Source: Cannabis sativa (taxonomy: Eukaryota; Streptophyta; Magnoliopsida; Rosales; Cannabaceae). Taken from it: a stretch of DNA of 64,000 bases. The position numbers and the translations under genes are program-made. The stretch is from positions 19,620,160-19,684,159 of the forward strand of contig NC_083601.1 in the NCBI RefSeq assembly GCF_029168945.1, given 5' to 3'. This document shows, piece after piece, positions 48,001 through 58,513 of this stretch; the first letter of the stretch is position 1, and each line of letters begins with the position of its first letter. Under the pieces are notes generated by a model that saw only the letters and a program-made list of their open reading frames with translations, was not told the origin of the DNA and did not search any database.

Positions 48001-49045
48001 CTTGGTTGGCAATATGAATGAAGTGCGAAGGATTAGAAATTAGAATTTAGAAGGAGAGGAAGAGAGGGTGGTAGTGATTGTTGGAGTATGAAAGGAGACG
48101 AGAAATGAGTCGCTCTGCTTCAAATTAACATGCACGGACTCCTAAGTTATTAACTATACCTTTCTTCCTAATTTTGATTAGTAAGAACTTATTATACCCT
48201 TAATGATTGATCATTATACATTCCACGTGGCAATTTTGGACTTAAGCCAATGCATACATCATCCTCCTCTTAACTCAATTTTTCATTTTTCTTTTTCTTT
48301 TTCTTTTTCTTTTCTCATAAAGACTAAATACCTTACTCTTGTTGAAATATAATGTATGCAATCTCTTTTTTTTCCCTGTAAAGATAAATAGTTTGTTATA
48401 TTATAAAGCAGCGGTTATATTGCTGTTGGTATAATAAGTATTAAATTTTATATAATTTAAGAAAATAATTTTTAAAAATATCATTAATTAATTATAAAAC
48501 ACTATTTATAAAAATTACTGATATCACTAATACGCAATACATATTATCATGGGTTATGACTTAAATTAAATGTAGAATATGAAAAATTAATTGTGAACAA
48601 ATCCTATATATAAACTTGCAAGTTGTGAATTAAGAATGAAAAAAATTTTGGAGTATCTGTAACGAGACACTCTGACTAAGTAATCTATTTTTCATTTATT
48701 TATTTGTTAACTTTTTTTATAAACCCACATTGTATTTGAAATAATTAATTTATGATTTAAATGCCAAACATAGATAAGTGTATACTCTGTTTAGCACTGG
48801 AACTTTAATTTCCGCAAAAGGAGGTGAAGTCTATTTCTTTCAAAATAAAAATTAAGTAAAGAGGTGCAATTTTAATTTTAGTAATATTAATTTCTTAATA
48901 GCAGTTGTTAGTGGTGATTTTTATTATATTATAAATGGTATTGCATTTACTTTTGTTAACCTCTTTAGACAAACAATGATTCAATGAGATTTTCTTTCAA
49001 AAATATATAAATAAATAAACAAAGTTTATATATATAATGTATATA
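48001..49045 (-). promoter_or_regulatory. GPCAT upstream region
   Basis: The first 120 bases upstream are purine-rich on the plus strand (gaaggagaggaagagaggg), that is, a CT-rich leader on the coding strand. A CTTTTT-type run lies at 48288-48316, and a cacgtgg word at 48224-48230 is a G-box-like element. Farther out the sequence is AT-rich with no frame. The assignment as promoter is by position only. Confidence 0.4.
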
Positions 49046-49050
49046 TTTGC

Positions 49051-49816
49051 TGTTATACCGAAATTAAATACAGTAAAATTGGAACGAATTACCGATAGAA
49101 TAATCTGGCTGAGTCGCGGACAATGTCGCTCTCTTTAAGACGTTTCGCGGCTGCGAAATGTGCACGACGATCCTAGCAACCACGGCGTCCCAAGGGATAA
49201 AACGACCTGCGTATAATACGATACGTTACGCAGGCTTGTATCGGCTCGCCAACACCCTGCTTGTTTGCTCTCAGAAAAATCGTAAAGAAAGAAAAGAATT
49301 TTTTTTTTTTAATGTAGAAAAGATGTGTTCTTACGTTGTTCTGATACGACTTATATAGAAGTCGATCGAAGGAAAAAACGGTAAGAAAACGGTAATATTA
49401 TCGTGGGAGGAGTTGGATCGTGGGAGGAAAAGGCGGATCATTGACTGATCGCGTTTTACCTCTTCTGATCACGTGTTAAAAATTAATTAATAAATAAATA
49501 AATAAATAAAAATAAATCTTTATTTAATTAAATAATTTTTCTTCAAAAAATAAAGTGACACCTCACCCGCCAACCCGGCCCGGCTCGGATCGGTCGGTCG
49601 GACGGACGGCGGCGGCGGCGCGCGCGCGCGTGTGTGGTGGTCCAGTGTGTGAGTCCTCACCCATGCGCGCAAAGCTTGGGTACCCCGCAGGGCCCGAGCC
49701 ATATCTCGAACTTGCACTAGATATACGCCCTTAAAATGTAGTGTTTACATCATGTGGGACTCTGCTCACACACTTCGCTTTTCTATTTTTTACATATTTC
49801 ATACAAAGTTCCAACA
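49051..49816 (-). repeat. 3' LTR of the minus-strand copia element
   Basis: 766 bases. It contains a striking GC-rich block at 49565-49640 (cggtcggtcggacggacggc followed by alternating CG), a (TAAA)n run at 49485-49512, and a TATATA-like word (cttatatagaa) near 49350. Confidence 0.9.
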
Positions 49817-50652
49817 ATCCCCCACTTGAAATTTTTAAAAATATTTTCTCGAGCAACCTCGGCAAGCTATAAGACGGTGCTTCGGCAAAAGATATCTTTC
49901 GATTTGAATCTTGCATAGTGAATACGATTTAGATTTTACTAGAGTGACTCGAAGTCTTGAACTACATCTCTAACGCGTCGTACCACGCACCAATCTTTCA
50001 AGGGTGTATTCAAATAAGCCCGTGCGTTAATGGCCATGCACGTCTATCCCGGTATAGTGAACGCTACAGAAATTTTGCCCCAAATTTCATAGGAAGCGGC
50101 CCCAACTCCCACATTCACATAGGTGAGTCTATCAAGTACTCCTTGTAGCTCGGTACTCCACTCCACATAGAGTATAGATCTCATTAAGAGTTTCTATTAA
50201 CTCATCCTCTTATCGCTTCAGGACTTCATGCTTCTCGTATAACTATAGCATGATCAACACATATCAATTCATAATTTGTTATTACCGTTGAACCTAATTC
50301 TTGGGATCTCCAGGTCATTAGGTTGGGTTACCATTATGAGTGACTCATTCTTCTAAGGGCAATAGTCCCATTCCTTTCGAAGTTTTATAGACTTTCTCTC
50401 ACAGCTAGTCCTTTCGTCAAAGGATGCGCTAAATTGTCATCGATGCGTACATGATCCTTTCTAACGACTCTGTTGAGAGGAACTCTCTAGCAGTCTTTGT
50501 GCTTACGACGGATTTGTCGTTTCTTGCAGATTATAATAACGGTTACGGACTTTGCAATAGCGCGGTACTATCGCAATGGATCAACTACGAGTGGTATCGG
50601 TTTTTCCCATAAAGGGATCTCGTTAGCAGGGCTTAAGCCAACACCAGCTTCT

Positions 50653-51853
50653 TCAGCAGCGAGAGGCTAGTGCTATCATTCGAGCTCCATGGTGGGCTGT
50701 GCTAAAATAGTACGTTTCTTTGACTTCCAGAAACGGCGCCACGGTATGCTTTAAAAATATAGCCACTTGTAGCTTTGGAGTCATCGACAAAGTGTTCGAT
50801 GCATCCTTTGTATCCTTGAGGACAGTTTGGAAACCTTTGATAGTGTAATCCAAGGTTCATGGTTCTCTTAAGGTATCTCATTACCCTCTCAATAGCATGC
50901 CAATGCTCTATACTAGGCCTCTTTTGGTAAACACTGCATAATAATCCCACGACATAGGCAATGTCGGGTCTCGTACAATCGGTGGCATATCGAAGGCGCG
51001 ATGATGCTCGCATAATCAGATTGTCTCACACCGTCACCAGGTGTTATTGAATAGCTTTACACTTGGATCATATGGTGTGCGAAACGGGTTTACTGGTCAA
51101 AGTAATTATATTTCTTAAGAATCTTCTCGATGTAATGAGATTGATCCAAAGAAATTCCCTTTTCGGACCTAGTAATCTTAATACCAAGGATTACATCGGC
51201 TTCTAGAGGTCCTTCATATCAAAGTTAGCACACAATAATGATTTCACGGCATTAACGGCATGGATATTTGAACCAAATATAAGCAAATCATCCACATATA
51301 GGCAAATAATTGTGCAAATGTCATTATGAGATTTATAGTAAATACATTTGTCACTTTCATTCACTTTGAAACCATACGAGATAACTAAATTGTCAAACTT
51401 CTCATGCCATTGCTTAGGTGCACGCTTAAGACCATACGGGGATTTATCTAACTTGCAAACCTTATGTTCACACGGCACAGGATCACGAACCCTTCGAGTT
51501 GATCCATGTAAATTTCTTCTTCTAATTCACCATTAAGGAGCAGCTGTTCTAACATCCATTTGGTGCACAACTAAATTGTGTATAGCGACCGGAGAAATTA
51601 AAACTCTAATGGATGTTATTCTAGTGACGGGTGAAAAGGTGTCAAAGAAATCTACATTCTCTCTTTGTCTAAAACCCTTTGCTACTAAGCGAGCTTTGTA
51701 TTTGTCAACGGTTCCATCGGGTTTCAATTTCTTTTTCGGAATCCACTTACAACCTATAGTTTTGCACCCGTGGTAAGTTTGTATAATGCGGGTTTTATTC
51801 TTAATAAGTGAGTCCATTTCATCATCAACGGCCTCTTTGCCACAGGTCGGCAT
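50653..51853 (-). pseudogene. Copia reverse transcriptase and RNase H (minus strand)
   Basis: 51853-51533 carries the start of the reverse transcriptase (EAVDDEMDSLIKNKT, GCKWIPKKKLKPDGT, KARLVAKGFRQREN, HQMDVRTA). 51478-51203 carries SPYGLKRAPKQWHEKFD and the catalytic YVDD within CLYVDDLLIFGS (51299-51288). 51013-50653 carries the post-palm and RNase H-side phrases (YATDCTRPDIAYVVGLL, HWHAIERVMRYLKRT). The active-site YVDD is intact, unlike in the element at 39305-45059, but frame shifts separate the parts. Confidence 0.9.
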
Positions 51854-51999
51854 CTATGGAAGACAAAGCTTCTTGGAGGTTGGCGGGGATCCTCTCCTAA
51901 GGTGTAAGCACAAAAATGCGAACCAAAAGTTTTTTCTACTCTAGCTCTCTTGCTTCTTCTAGGTTACATTTCATTACTCTCGGTGTGCTCATTATCCCT

Positions 52000-53206
52000 A
52001 ATGGTAGGAACATTGCTAGTAGATGTACCCCCACTTTATTTCTTAATTTAAAAGGAAATCTATGTTCATAAAATTCGGCATCATTAGATTCCTTATAACA
52101 TGTGCATTCGAATCATAGAATCTATATGCTTTGCTATTCACCGCATATCCAATAAATACACATTCATAGGCTCTACTAGCGAGTTTTATTCTCTTAGGAT
52201 CGGGAATCCTAACATAAGCTAAACAACCCCAGGGTTCTAAAATAAGACACATTTGGTTGCCTATTTTTCAAGATCTCATAAGGTGAAAATTTACTCTTAG
52301 TTTTAGGAACTCTATTCGAACATAACAAACGATCAATAAAATTTCACCCCACCGGTGAGATGCGGCAGAGAATTCAACAAAATAGCCACAACTAATTCGG
52401 TAAATGTTCTATTTTTTCTTTCGGCTTTAGTTCATTTCGGGTGAATATGGTGCGGTCCTTTCGTGTATCATACCATGTGAATTATAAAATTCAATAAACG
52501 AGTTTGATTCATATTCGAGTTCCTCATCACTACGAAGCATTTTTATTTTCTTATTATATTGATTCTCAATTTCGGCTACGAATAATTTAAACATGTCAAG
52601 TGCATCATTTTTATTTTTCATCAAGTACATAAGTAAAGTCGAACGGTCATACTATGAAAGTAATAAAATAACGTTTACCATTTACGGTTAGCGTTCCATC
52701 AAGTTCACATATATCGGAATGTATCAAATCTAAAGGTTCGGTTTTTTTAGTAGCGATTTATGTGGTGTCTTAGTTATTTTTGCTTGACTACAAAAGATAC
52801 ATTTTTCAAAATCCTTTTCGACATTTTCGGGATTAAGCCAATATTACTCATATTCTTAATGATACGTTTATTAACATGACAAAGTCTAGAATGCCAAACA
52901 TTAAAATCACACGGCATGTAAGCGAAGAAGATACTTTATTAAATTCAACATTTAATTTAAACATTCCATCGGTAGCATAACCCTTCCCCACAAAAGTACC
53001 ATTCTTAGTGATGGTGTACAAATCGGCCCAAATTGTTTGAGTAAACCCGGCCTTATTAAGCAAAAAACCGAAACCGAGATTCTTTCTCATCTCGGGAGTG
53101 TGCATTACATCTTTCGGCAATAAGGTTCTTCCGAGGTAAACTTTAGCTCCACGTTTCCGAGTTCCGGCAACAATAGTGGTGTGGGAATCTCCCAAACAAC
53201 ACTTTC
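52000..53206 (-). pseudogene. Copia GAG-pre-integrase and integrase (minus strand)
   Basis: From 53206 leftward: VVWEIPT-like protease end, LGRTLLPKDVMHTPEMRKNL, FMFGILDFVMLINVSLRI (shifted pre-integrase), then integrase pieces YLMKNKNDALDMFKLFVAE, IKMLRSDEELEYES (the usual RSDRGGEY catalytic phrase, altered here) and HGMIHERTAPYSPEMN. Finally comes the conserved LEPWGCLAYVRIPDPKR and KAYRFYD near 52043-52252. The frames are broken. Confidence 0.82.
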
Positions 53207-54276
53207 TTGTCATCGACGGCAGGTGTATGTCTTAAACATAGCACGATCATAGCGAAACATGGCGAGAGGCGCCGGTGTCTACCCACCATCCTTCGATCCA
53301 CCAATCATATTGATCTCGGAGATCATAGCTATAAAAGCTTCTTCGGTCAAGTTAGCACACGGAGCGAAACTAGGCTTGTTCAGACACTTTCGTGCCATAT
53401 GACCGGCTTGTTACGGTTGTAACACAAAAGCATCGGGGTCATTCGTTTATGTGGAGGTGGGCACCTTCCATGTTGGTTCTATTATGGTTCCAACTCGATT
53501 ATTGTTACGAGGAGGGTTGTTGCGGTTAGAATTAGAATTCGAGTTGCGGTTCTGATTCTTAAAATTTTTGCCATTAGGCTTCGAAGCCGTGGTGTGGATT
53601 TCTTAGTGTTGTTGTTTGAAGAAACAAGCACTTCATCTTTACTGGTCTTGTTTTCTTGCTTCCTCCTGTATACGAAGGCGGGTGATCAAACTTTCTAAGG
53701 AAAATTCCTTAGTCTTATGCACGAGTACTTTTGAAATCCTTCGGGAAGGGGTAACTTATCAATTAATACGAAAGACTTGAAGCTTGTTCATCTAAAGTCA
53801 TACCTTCGAGATGATCTCATGTGCAATTTTACGAAGCTCGTGAGATTGGGCTTCCACGGAGTTTGTCGTCCACCATTTGATACTTGAGGTAGCGGCCCGA
53901 CGGCATACTTTTTAGTTCCGGCTTCCGGTATCGTATTTTAACTTTGAGCATCCCATATTTCGTTTCTTGATTTATACGAATTATAATAGTCATACGGATC
54001 GTCGAATCGTTAAGAATAAAATTCTTACGAGAGGAAGTCATTTTCGACCCGGGAGTCCAAATCCTTTTGTTGCTTCTCGCGTTCGGCCTCTTTGTCCTTG
54101 TCGGTAGAAGCTTCGAGGAGACGGCGAAACGAGCGGTGAGAACGAAAGCAACTTTCTTCATCGTCGGGTAGAACAACATCTTGTTTCCATCGGCTTAAAA
54201 TGTAATCCTCGAAACGGAAAGGCTTGTTAATATCGTTAGAAGCGAGAACCCGAGAAAATTCATCGGTAGCGGCCAT
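53207..54276 (-). pseudogene. Copia gag and protease start (minus strand)
   Basis: Gag begins with an ATG at 54276 (MAATDEFSRVLASND, KPFRFE). Shifting frames then show phrases of the copia gag family, including KVAFVLTAR and SGRYLKYQMVDDK. A zinc knuckle is readable near 53380-53425 but only across a one-base shift (CYN, then GHMARKC). The protease motif WWVDTGASRHV sits near 53258-53290 with the catalytic DTG. At least four frame changes occur. Confidence 0.85.
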
Positions 54277-54298
54277 AGCGAGCTGGACGTCTTAAAAT

Positions 54299-55056
54299 TG
54301 TTATACGAAATTAAATACGGTAAAATTGGAGCAGATTACGATAGAATAATCTGGTGAGTCGCGGACAATGTCGCTCTCTTTAAGACGTTTCGCGGCTGCG
54401 AAGTGTGCACGGCGATCCCCAGCAACCACGGCGTCCCAGGGATAAAACGGCCTCTGTATAATACGATACGTTGCAAGGCGCGTATCGCTCTGTAACACCC
54501 TACTGTTTGCTCTCAGAAAAATCGTAAAGAAAGAAAAGAATTTTTTTTTTAATGTAGAAAAGATATGTTCTTACGTTGTTCTGATACGACTTATATAGAA
54601 GTCGATCGAAGGAAAAAAACGGTAAGAAAACGGTAATATTATCGTGGGAGGAGTTGGATCGTGGGAGGAAAAGGCGGATCATTGACTGATCGCGTTTTAC
54701 CTCTTCTGATCACGTGTTAAAAATTAATTAATAAATAAATAAATAAATAAAAATAAATCTTTATTTAATTAAATAATTTTTCTTCAAAAAATAAAGTGAC
54801 ACCTCACCCGCCAACCCGGCCCGGCTCGGATCGGTCGGTCGGACGGACGGCGGCGGCGGCGCGCGCGCGCGTGTGTGGTGGTCCAGTGTGTGAGTCCTCA
54901 CCCATGCGCGCAAAACTGGGTACCCCTTGGGGCGGCCGTATCTCAAAGCTTGCCTTAGATATACACTTAAAATGTAGTGTTTACATCGTATGGAATTCCT
55001 ATACTTTCACACACTTCACTTTTCTATTTTTACATATTTCATACAAAGTTCCAACA
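54299..55056 (-). repeat. 5' LTR of the minus-strand copia element
   Basis: 758 bases and the partner of 49051-49816. It carries the same GC-rich block (54830-54880) and the same TAAA run. The element would be transcribed leftward from this copy. The sequence just inside it (minus strand attttaagacgtcc) does not resemble the usual Met primer-binding site, so the primer is unknown. Confidence 0.9.
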
Positions 55057-56718
55057 TTTGCACATTGAGATCTTTTTTTTTATGAGGGAAAAAAGTATTT
55101 GATTATATAGGGACATAGGATTATTATTTTACTGATAATTTAATCAAAGTTAATAGGCGAATCACCCCATTAAGCTATAGTTAATAAATATTTTGAATAC
55201 CAAGCCACACTAGCCACCAGCTAGTTGTCTTGTAATATTTATCCAATCGTTTCATTGTTCAAAAAAATATTTATCCAATCCATTTTGTCAGAAAAAAATA
55301 ACAAAATAGAAAAAGAAATCCTACGGTTCGTCGGTTAATGCAACAACTCCGCAAAAAATCTAACCATACACGTGGATTCCACCCATATAAAGATGCATGT
55401 TAATTTACTGTCCCATAGTAGTATGCTGCCACGTGTACATAGACGTGGCAAATTAGTTTCTTTCAGATTTATCAGGGTGTCTGATTATACCCACTTATCT
55501 TCCTACGTGGCATGATATTATTGGTTATTAGACTGTATTTACCGGCCGAAGGTGTTTATAATATTCTATTGGCCAAGTTAAAAATATCTATCTACGTGGT
55601 CAGAAAATGGATCAGAAAAATGCAGTAGCCAATAAAGAAAAGTGTATTTCTCTGGACAAAATAATAAAATATATGTACCAGCATACGTATATGTCTACTT
55701 TTATTACATAAAAAAAATAAATAAATAAGAGTTTACTATTTCTATATTTTTAACATCGTTCATCAATTATTCACAATTTCATATTAATAAAAGTTATCTT
55801 CGACTGTACTCAGAAAAATAAAAAAAGTTATCTTCGACCTATCACTATATATACTATGAATGAGTGATGATTTTTTTTTTTGTTTTGTTAGCCAACTCTA
55901 AAAAAAGGTAGCAGTAATTTTTTTTTTTTTTTGAGAACTGGTAGTAGTAATATTAAAGCAATAAATAATAACACATCAAGTCATTTTTAAGGATAATTTT
56001 CACTAAAAATCAGAAAAGAAAAAAATATATTAATAAGTTTGTAAAAAAAGGGCATATTAAACCATTTTATTGGTTTTAACTATTTTTATACATTTTAGGA
56101 GATCGATGTATATATTTTCCAAAATATTCAATATTTAGTCATATAATTTCTTCCTACTGCTTAAAAAACCTAATAAGTTATTGTAAATATATTTTCTTTT
56201 TTTTTAAAAAAAAAAAAAAGAAGAAATAGTTATTTGTCACTAACGTCAAAAAAATATCTATAATTCGTAAAGTAAATCATAAATTCTAACATTTTTTTTT
56301 TCAAATAAATATTTTGAAAATATACATATATTTGGATATATGGCACACATGCCTTGTTAATTACAAAAAGAAAAAAAAAATCTCAACTAATATTGTATTG
56401 AAAAGAGGAGATAAAGGATTAGGAAATAGTACGCTTTTCTAGAAGAGCTGATTGAAGCTTTCTAGAAAGTTGTAGAAGAAGGAAGCTAGTTATAGTGATG
56501 GAAATTCACAATAGCAGAAGAAGCTTCTAGCACAATCATATTAATTTCATATGCTTCCCACTTGTTTCCGTTCTCACATTCCAGGCCTTTTATCATTTTT
56601 TTCTTTCTTTCTCTCTTTTTTATTGGAAATTATATATATAAGATAATACAAATGGAATTACATAAATAATTATAATTTAAGAAAAAATAAAATAAAATAA
56701 CAATCAATCAAAATATTT
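55057..56718. other. AT-rich intergenic region, nothing recognised
   Basis: No coding frame. Several cacgtgt/ctacgtgg-type words occur at 55370-55610, and A and T homopolymers after 55850. No terminal repeats found. A (TA) run lies near 56630. Confidence 0.4.
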
Positions 56719-57428
56719 AGGAGTGTAAGTAGGTCGGGTCTGATCCGACTATGATTTGACTTGATCCAGATCATGTAAGGATCTATCCCGCCCGCTCCTT
56801 TAAATCAGATACCTGGATTGGATCAGATCCGACCCGACTTATTCAGATCGAATTTGATCCGACCCGACTCTTTTTTTTTAAAAAAAAAGAATTTTAATAT
56901 TAACTTATAATTTTATATCTATTTAATTTTGTATTAGTATTATTAAATACAATACTATGTTTGGTATTGACATGTATAAATAGATTGTGTAAAGATTCGG
57001 GTCCGGGTCCTGGTCTCGGGTCCCGAGTTTGGTCTTGGTCCAGGTTCGGGTTCCGATCTCGGTCCGGGTCTGGGTCTGGGTCCCGGGTCTAGGTCCGAGT
57101 CCGGGGTCTGGGTCCAAACTAGGTTCGAGTTCGGGTCCGGGGTCGGGGTCCGGACCAGGTCCGGGTACCGGGCCTGAGTTCGGGTCCCGGGTCTAGGTCT
57201 GGATTCGGGTCCGGGTCCGGGTCCCGAGTCCAGGTCCTAAGGTATCCGAGTCTGGGGTCCAAGTCTTGAGTTAAGTTTTTTTAAAATAAATTGAAATCGG
57301 GTCGGATCAAATCCGATCTATAAAAAAATTAGGCGGGGCAGAGCGAATCTGATCCAAGATCCAATAAGTATCCGAATGTTTCGGATCAGAGGTGATTCGT
57401 CGGATCGGAACTCCAACCCGCTCCAACT
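56719..57428. mobile_element. Probable hAT-type MITE carrying a GGGTCY array
   Basis: The ends AGGAGTGTAAGTAGGTCGGGT and ACCCGCTCCAACT (approximate) are loosely inverted. The flanks aaatattt (56711-56718) and aaatagat (57429-57436) match at 6 of 8 positions. Subterminal zones are full of gatccgacc / ggtcggatc words on both strands, in the same style as the MITE at 15420-16020. No protein is encoded. Confidence 0.5.
57000..57270. repeat. Degenerate GGGTCY minisatellite
   Basis: About 40 variants of gggtcc / gggtct / cgggtcccg in tandem, strongly strand-biased (G and T on the plus strand). Small frames through it on the minus strand read Asp-Pro/Thr-Arg repeats and are artefacts. Confidence 0.85.
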
Positions 57429-57802
57429 AAATAGATCTTTTTGATATGCCTAAAAATATTACAACAATCTCATCACATTTACAAGCCTATCAAACGCTAT
57501 GGAAAGTTAGCAATCACTTCTATTGGGTATGGATTCTTCTAAGGTTGTTTTTGTTTTTTTTAAAAGCAATGATATATCATTGTACAATAAAAATAAGAGT
57601 TCACCAGTCTAATAACCAAAAACTAATTATCTCAAACACAAAAAGGGAAATTGTTCAACTAAACAAGTAATTTATCTAACCGAAAAGCATAAATCGATAA
57701 ACTGTTAATCTTTATGTAACCATATTAACCATACGACGAGCATGAACTAAGGATACTCTGTTAGAGAGTCTCACATTGCTAATGTGTAGAAAGATAATAA
57801 AA
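57429..57802. other. Intergenic gap, nothing recognised
   Basis: No gene, repeat or RNA found between the probable MITE and the left end of the Mutator-like element. Confidence 0.4.
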
Positions 57803-58513
57803 GGAAAATTTACATATATACTGCTTTTTCACCGAAACTTTACAAATATACTGCAACACGACAAATACAACTTTTTTACTGTCCAAGCCCAATAACTTAA
57901 GTTTTATACTGTGAACAGTAAAAAACACAAAAAAACGGGAACTCCTTCGTGTTTGGGGACGGGCCGGAGTCGGAGATAACCAAGAAAAAACCATTAAATC
58001 CGGCTAAGAGTTTTTGCTAAATCTAAGGATAATCGAAGAACAAGATTTACAAAAGATTTTTCCCCAAAAAACAGAGGTAAACACAACAAAACCCAAATTA
58101 GTTTAATTCTTAAAAAACTACACACAAAAAAAAACCCAGATTTAGATCTGAAGTTTAAGAAAAAAAAAACGAAAAAAATAATTTGATGTTGTTTAATTTA
58201 TGATGTGAATTGATAAATGAGGGTTGTTTTATTGTTAATTTGCCGTTTCTAACACAAAATGATTGGTAAATATACTTGACAAACTACTACAGTTGTTCAT
58301 ACAAAAAATTAGGGTTGTTCTAATGTTGTTTTGCCGTTATTAATACAAAAACATTCTTAATTATATGTATCAAAAAAATAGCATAAGAATAACTAATAAA
58401 AAATATACTGGGTAATTTTGTTTGGTTGTTTTGCTGTTGTTTTACTCTTGTTGTATTGTTGTTTTAACATGAAATAATACACGTAAATGTAATATATGGA
58501 ACAATGACATGTA

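Larger units (their letters stand above)
49051..55056 (-). mobile_element. Complete Ty1/copia element, minus strand, perfect 5-bp TSD
   Basis: LTRs are at 49051-49816 and 54299-55056, both TGTTATAC... to ...AAAGTTCCAACA. The target TTTGC is duplicated at 49046-49050 and 55057-55061. Reading the minus strand from 54298 the order is gag, protease, integrase, reverse transcriptase, RNase H. The two LTRs are nearly identical across their GC-rich half (about 49330-49670 versus 54570-54910) but differ by many one- and two-base indels elsewhere. All coding domains are recognisable but cut by small frame shifts. It is therefore the youngest complete element here yet unable to make a full polyprotein as read. 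Confidence 0.94.

Noticed and set aside
48288..48316. CTTTTT run as a transcription terminator
   Set aside because: Simple pyrimidine microsatellite upstream of a pol II gene; no pol III gene nearby.
56923..57117. 64-codon minus-strand frame rich in Asp-Pro and Thr-Arg
   Set aside because: Produced by the GGGTCY minisatellite; no conserved protein.
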